DNA of 25,162 nt from Plantago elongata. Lineage: Eukaryota > Streptophyta > Magnoliopsida > Lamiales > Plantaginaceae. Position numbers and translations under genes: made by a program. Under the pieces are notes generated by a model that saw only the letters and a program-made list of their open reading frames with translations, ran no database searches and had not been told where the DNA came from. The DNA is taken from assembly GCA_036897095.1 (NCBI GenBank), contig JAYMSP010002277.1:1-25162 (forward strand), given 5' to 3'. Each line of letters starts with the position of its first letter. Position 1 is the stretch's first letter. Positions 19,844-25,162 of this stretch are shown here, one piece after another.

Positions 19844-22800
19844 TTAACAGTGCTGGTCAAGCCAAGATATGATATCACCAAATACTCTGAGTATCATATC
19901 ATCTGGTTCACCTTCCAGGAGAGAGTGATAAGCACCATCATACAGGTTGAGCTGCTTATCCGTGCTGCGGGCTTTCTCATATAACAAATTGCTCACCGAT
20001 GGATCTGTCACCTTATCATCCTTTCCATGCAAGATTAATAATGGCAGAGAAACCTGCACAGTCAAACTCACAGACTCAGCATCTATGGCATAGTTATTAT
20101 GTTCTTCATTTTTGCTGCCAGTTCATTACCAATTTATCAGTGATATTCCGCGTGAAATTATGATCAAGATAATAATCTCAAAAAGGGTAAACGCAGGTAG
20201 CAAAGAGAAGAAGTCAGCACAATTTTGACACTAGTGAAGTAATGGATCCACCTTTTCAAGTTGATTCTCTATCTCTTTTGTGGTTCTGAGCAACTCCAAG
20301 GCTGTTCCCAGTCGTGGTTTATCATGGTAAGCGACAATGTTATACGCGCACTGAATTAAAACAATAAACAGATAAGTAAACCTTGCACAGTTGTGCCTGT
20401 GAAATCTCGATATACGTAATTCATGTACGTTAATTACATCTTCATATTATGAGTTTAGTGAAAATCTACACCTGTTCTCTTTTCTTTGCATCTTTGAATG
20501 CTAACTCAGCTAGATCTGTGTCTGGAACCAGCTTTTGCTTCGGAATTAGTTTTGCCAGTCCGATTAGAATTTGAGTGACAAGCCATGGGGGCACCACATC
20601 ATCTGAGATCTAGGCACAAAATGTTCATCAATCTAGTTGATTAGTTCATCAGCTAACCTTCAGTTGGTTCACTATCAATCAATTCTCCATCTAAAGAGGG
20701 TGTTGAATAGATGAAGAAAGAACTTCGGCTATAGAATGAAAACACTTCACCAAATACAGCTTGTTATTACCTGACTAAACATGACTAAATGCACTAGGTT
20801 AGGTTCATGCCGAGGAAATCCATTATATAGGGATTTGAAATATGTCAAGTTGATGTGAGTATAAGACTAGCATGCACTTTCTGCAGCCTTCTCTTGTTAG
20901 CTGCGAGTCTTTAAAGTGTGACATGGGTGCTAAATATACAATAGACGTTCTATCCTAAAACAATTTGGTACCTTGCACATGGGTGCAACGATGATAGCAC
21001 CACTCCAAGTATCGGGTTGTTTTAGGTGCACCTTCAGGGCTACTGCTCCACCCATAGACTGCCCAAATAGAAAACTTGGTAATTTACAGAAACTCGGGTT
21101 TTCTGCAATCACATCATCACATGAAGGGAATAATCGTTGAACACTTAATCATCAAAAGGATAGGACGGTAAGAAAAGAGAAGAAACACTTGCATACAAGT
21201 TTACGAAAGAAACGAATTGGACTTGTATATTACCTTTGACTCTTGAATAATGCTCAATGACATCATCGACTAATTTGTCAAAGTCTGGAACAAAGCCATG
21301 TAAACCTTCTGATAGACCAAATCCAGGGTAATCCATGGCAAAAACTCCATAACCGGAAGATGCCAACTTTCTAGCAATTCCTACAAACAAATAGTTGCAA
21401 AATCGTCAACACCCCATCTTCCAAGTGAGAAGCTTAGAACTTTAAGTTGCACTTAGTCACATGCCTTCAAAGAAAAATGTGCATGTATCTCCGTAACCGT
21501 GACAAAAGCATATCACTGCTTTTGGGGAACTGCCTTCTGGAATCCAACTTTTCGTGAAAATTTCCAACCCTCTAGAATTCACTTCATAAGACTGAACAAT
21601 TCTAAAATAAGTATTCTTCACCATGAACATCAAAAGGATAACTAATAGAGTCAAGTATATGATGCAAGAAGGCACTGAAAGGAAGCAGGATCATCTGAAC
21701 TTCTTCAAGACTGACTATTCTTCGTAGGTATACTGGGAATTCTTGAATGAAATGGGGGTTTGATTGAATGACAATAAGGTTCTACATGACTATTGAACTT
21801 AAAATTTGGAAAAAAGAAGATAAATATAAATCTATACCTCTGTCATCTTTAGTCCATCACATGGCATCTGCATGACATGTAAAAATATGTCAACATAAGT
21901 ACTTGCTCATTAATAATCAAGGCCATTAAAAAATGTCTTGGAGAAGATCAGGCGAGTTAACATAATGTTTTACACAAAACCTACAGATGAAAAGGAACTT
22001 ATCTTGAATTTTGTTCAGAGAACAAGAAGAATCAGATTTAGGAAATAAAGATGTAAACTAATAATACCACAGCCGTCATCACTCATCAGTCAACTAAAAA
22101 GCTACACAAACCAGGAAAAGAATTGCTTTTTTGGAAAGAAAAGACCAAATGGTCCGTTTGGTAATCTATACACATCATTCATTAGAACTCCAGATGACAG
22201 ATATACCAGGCGAGAAAAATTGAAGCAGTTACGAATATTAATACGCACTGAAGCAGGACGCTGAATACTCCTAAGAGTTATTGTTGTACAATTATATTAT
22301 CAGTCGATCTGGCAAACCATTGATTCGACACACTTAATCCTTCTAACTTATCTTGTATGCAAGCCTGTGGTAGGATGTTGACGTTCTACAAGTTGTTCGC
22401 ATAAACTACAGAAACATAACCATAAAGTCCAAATACAGCAGGTGTGAAATGGCATGAATCATAGAGTATTATCTTCCAAGTCTCAGGCAAATCCATCACT
22501 TAAAGAAAATATCTTAGCAAGGAGTACTACAACAATGAAAATCTGAGATCAACAACACATAAACAAAAAACAAAGTTACTTCTGATTCCCTTTCATTTGA
22601 AGAACAGAACAAAGAAGTGACCTAAAACATATTCAACACTTAACATGATTGATTACTTAACAGATAGGAGTTCAACTAACTATACACCAATACAAGCAAC
22701 AAATCCCATTTCCAAGATTTAAGCTTTTGACTCAACTAACAAGATTGCATCTGATAAAATCCAACGAAACATTAAACTCCCAATAGGCCAATATCCAAAA

Positions 22801-23003
22801 AGTGTAAAAGTTGACAACTTTACAGCAAAAAGACAAAAATAGAAAATAGAAGAAACCTTGAACAAGATATGATCAATGGAGAGCTGAATGTCCTTGAAGG
22901 CTTCACGAGCACGACGTCTCGGTTGGACCTGGTCCATGTTAACATCCAGTAGCTTGTGCAAGTCCTCGCTCACACCCTCAAATCTATGGCCCTTCTTTCC
23001 CAT
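19844..23003 (-). CDS. Monoacylglycerol lipase / caffeoylshikimate esterase-like alpha/beta hydrolase
   Basis: This is a serine hydrolase of the plant MAGL family, which cleaves monoacylglycerols or related esters; caffeoylshikimate esterase is a close relative. My model has eight exons: 23003-22857, 21867-21838, 21591-21465, 21380-21234, 21102-20972, 20609-20472, 20350-20252 and 20053-19844. They total 1029 nt, or 342 residues. Visible features are AFKDIQLSIDHILFK near the N-terminus, the oxyanion-hole HGYG (90-93), the nucleophile elbow GQSMGG with Ser166, Asp286 in HGKDDKVTD and His316 in AYHSLLEGEPDD, so the triad is complete. I see no signal peptide or membrane segment. Exon 2 is only 30 nt. 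The third intron begins with GC rather than GT. Which MAGL subgroup it belongs to, and its true substrate, cannot be read from sequence alone. Confidence 0.92.
21381..21464 (-). other. GC-AG intron in the lipase gene
   Basis: The frame demands joining ...TTT GAA G to GA ATT GCT AGA AAG, giving FFFEGIARK, the usual family sequence. This puts the donor at GAAG|GCATGT and the acceptor at TTTGTAG. The alternative GT two bases further on shifts the frame and hits a stop almost at once. GC-AG introns are a known minor class of U2 introns. Confidence 0.8.
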
Positions 23004-23134
23004 CTCTCTGAAGCTACAATTTCAATTTTCAACTGAGGATAATTTTACTTGCTGCATATAAAAGAAAGGAGAATACGAAAGAGTTGAAGAGATGTAAGCT
23101 AGGCTATGAGGTATGGTAACCAAGAATTCAATGG

Positions 23135-23140
23135 CACGTG
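23135..23140. promoter_or_regulatory. G-box / ABRE-like element upstream of the lipase
   Basis: The palindrome CACGTG, in the context GGCACGTGG, lies 132 bp before the lipase start codon. CACGTGG is a typical core for bZIP and bHLH factors, including ABA-response (ABRE) factors. Confidence 0.55.
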
Positions 23141-23307
23141 GATCTGTGATGATTGTAGTAATGAATTTACAGTGTTTGTTTATCGTGTTGATTTCCCCTC
23201 TTGTTGCACAGTTTAGGAAAGCTTTGAAAAATTGTTGGTTTTGTTGATTTTGGCAATTGTGATTGGAACTCTTCCTGGGGTGTTGGACTTTTCCTTTCTC
23301 GTCGTTG

Positions 23308-23313
23308 CACGTG
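23308..23313. promoter_or_regulatory. Second G-box / ABRE-like element upstream of the lipase
   Basis: A second CACGTG, in the context TGCACGTGGTC, lies 305 bp before the start codon. Paired ABRE-type boxes within 300 bp of a start are the arrangement usually needed for ABA responsiveness; here that is an inference. Confidence 0.55.
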
Positions 23314-24463
23314 GTCAGAATAATTTACCACACTTTTCTATTGAGCTAAAAATGGTTCAGGACGATTGAAATGTCATTTGAATAGGAATTTTAGTGAAAT
23401 TGTGTTTGGAATGGAATTGAAATTGAATATTTGAATTGTATTTTAGGTCAAATCATTGTTCATCGAGTCAAATGGGGGCATTTAAATGTCTGGCCAATCA
23501 GCCCCTTATATATTAAACATCTCATAATTAAACATTTACAGGTTCGATTTCCTATAAGGGGCGGTTTCTTTCTGAGTAGAAAGTAGAAACTATAGAATTG
23601 ATTATTAGAGAGTTAGTGATGATAATAAATATTTATAATACTAAGTATTTTTAATTATAATATTTCAAATAAAATATTAAAAAGGATTGGCACTATTAGA
23701 AGCCATCAATAGCTTTAGTTTAGGGTTTTCTATTTTTGAAATTTTACAAGTCAGACTCTGTTTTCTTTAAATGAAAATTACTGAACTGAACTGAACTAAA
23801 GTAAAGTATAAATGATAATTAATCAGAGTTTAACTGAAATGATTTTAAGTTGAAAAGAATATAAACTTATTGTGATTTTAATTGTGAAAATTAGAGCTTT
23901 TGTAATTTGCTTGATAATTTAATTTTAAAAAGTTTTGAGAATGACAATGATTTCGGTTCTAGTTTTAATTTCTAGGCCAATTATGTGAACTACAAAGCAT
24001 TTGTGATAAATAAACATTAAATAAAATCTTGTAAATTGTGATTCAATAAATTTTTATTTTATTTTTTGTTTAATTGATTCCCATTATTAATTTCAGGCCA
24101 AATTATACATATTGTAATTTATATTTAATATTTTAGGATTACTAGTAAGAATACTGTGCGTATAAATATGAACTAAAGATCAATAAAACAATGGCAGATA
24201 GATGAATCAAGCAACAATTCAACCATGAAAACAAGTAATCAAAGCAATAAAGATCAACACTTATATAACGAGCTTTAACATGCTACATCGACCTACTGCT
24301 TGGAGATAAAAACGATCACAATTTCATTAATCACAGGAAATAAGAAAAAAAGCCTACGAATATCAATCTAAATTATAATTAAAACACCACAAATCTTCAT
24401 CCAAGCTGCTAAACAACGATTCTAGCTCTCTTCGATTGTAATTGCTCTAAAAGTCTCTCTACT
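23314..24463. other. AT-rich intergenic DNA upstream of the lipase
   Basis: No gene is visible in this 1.1 kb. A 10-bp inverted repeat (GCCCCTTATA at 23501-23510, TATAAGGGGC at 23553-23562) encloses a B-box-like GGTTCGATTTCC, but no convincing A box completes a SINE. Confidence 0.5.
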
Positions 24464-25131
24464 TGTTGATACAGGAATATGTCAAATCCGTTATTTGGAC
24501 GTCTCGTGAATATATCCTAAGACATCACGGTATTACAAGGACAGGGCCCCATAGATCCGAGCCTACGAACATCCGAGGTCAAGCTTGACCAAAACTACTG
24601 TGATATGGATACCCGGACCAAAACGTTACATCCGAAGGGAAATAGGTTCGGACCACAGTCGCATATGAATACATCCGAACCTAAAGAGAACTAAGTGTGG
24701 CAAATCATAGCACGTCAATAGCGGAGGGCACAATCAGTTCCGGGTGTTTGGATCCGGAACACTATCCTCGGATGTCTTCTCGAGCAAGAAGACGAAGGTG
24801 CCCTCAAATATCCTACAAAATGACTAATCTACCTTTAAGGCCCAAAAGCTATATGGGTTATGACAATCATATGATCCATGGGTTTAATTAAGCTCTATTG
24901 GCTTATTCTTAGCCCAACACGTGTCACAATCCAACAGGTCTAACCCTAAATGGGAACTGATCTCTATAAATATGGCGCACTTGTCAAGGTAAAAAGGGGG
25001 AGCTCTCTTGATTTTCTCACTCTATTATATGATTTAAACCTTTAATTATACAGAGTGGACTCATAATCACTTTCGAGTAATGTATCTCATCCGGCTTGAT
25101 CCAAGGCAAACCGGATCTAAAGGTTCTAACA
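24464..25131 (+). mobile_element. LTR of an LTR retrotransposon (probably Gypsy-like), right part cut by the window
   Basis: The 668-bp segment begins TGTTGATACAGG and ends GGTTCTAACA, so it has TGTT...AACA ends. A TATA box (CTATAAATATGG, about 24964) is followed by a CT-rich stretch and roughly 165 bp to the end, the usual promoter-plus-R-U5 layout, so the element reads rightward. Several copies of a TCCGA(A/G) motif in both orientations and a CACGTG lie in the U3 part. The length and the ends suggest a Gypsy-like plant family. No coding part is in the window, so I cannot tell a solo LTR from the left end of a longer element. Confidence 0.6.
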
Positions 25132-25162
25132 CTCCCCCCCCCGCCCCCCCCCCCTCCGCCCC
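25131..25162. repeat. C-rich low-complexity run at the window edge
   Basis: About 30 bases that are almost all C follow the LTR directly and run to the end of the window. This could be a true low-complexity tract, but it looks like the edge of an unresolved assembly region. No primer-binding site is visible, although one would be expected here if the LTR were a 5' LTR. Confidence 0.7.

Noticed and set aside
23490-23565. A possible third SINE (B box GGTTCGATTTCC)
   Set aside because: The A box is poor, there is no A-rich tail or target duplication, and the B-box match alone is weak evidence.

Overview
This window is nuclear DNA of a eudicot plant, possibly an asterid; the order is an inference only. 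The genes are split by AT-rich GT-AG introns, the intergenic DNA is AT-rich and full of transposon debris, and the recognisable proteins are plant plastid, nucleolar and lipid-metabolism families. I worked out the exon models by hand from reading frame, splice sites and phase. All three complete genes (RH29, ABA4 and the lipase) give one open frame whose summed exon length is a multiple of three.

Layout: (1) 1407-6541, minus strand: an 11-exon DEAD-box RNA helicase of the RH29/Dbp10 type (60S ribosome biogenesis), with a telo-box palindrome just upstream. Its introns carry a SINE, a 195-bp foldback element and short tandem repeats. (2) 7265-7883: a decayed LINE 3' end with an RNase H-like domain and poly(A). 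(3) About 8630-12970: a repeat landscape holding a SINE, a diverged tandem array with a period of about 53 bp, a GC-rich 'ATCCCGG' island, a cluster of small LTR-element (TRIM-like) fossils, a 200-bp tandem duplication and a Helitron-like 3' terminus. (4) 13444-14886, plus strand: exons of a small unidentified membrane protein. (5) 15311-16704, plus strand: a MurB-like FAD reductase of the peptidoglycan pathway, presumably plastidial. (6) 16870-18531, minus strand: ABA4, the chloroplast membrane protein needed for neoxanthin formation, which converges tail-to-tail on the MurB-like gene with only 165 bp between the stops. (7) 19844-23003, minus strand: an 8-exon monoacylglycerol lipase/caffeoylshikimate-esterase-like hydrolase with one apparent GC-AG intron and two G-boxes upstream. 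(8) 24464-25131: an LTR, followed by a C-rich run that reaches the window edge.

The genes form no operon-like unit. MurB-like and ABA4 probably both act in the plastid and share a 3' intergenic space, but a functional link is not implied. The points most worth a second look are the eudicot MurB-like gene and its phase-compatible junction with the upstream membrane-protein exons, the replaced helicase C-terminal tail (seven pentapeptide repeats from a coding minisatellite), the GC-AG intron, and the layered repeat region at 8.9-13 kb.
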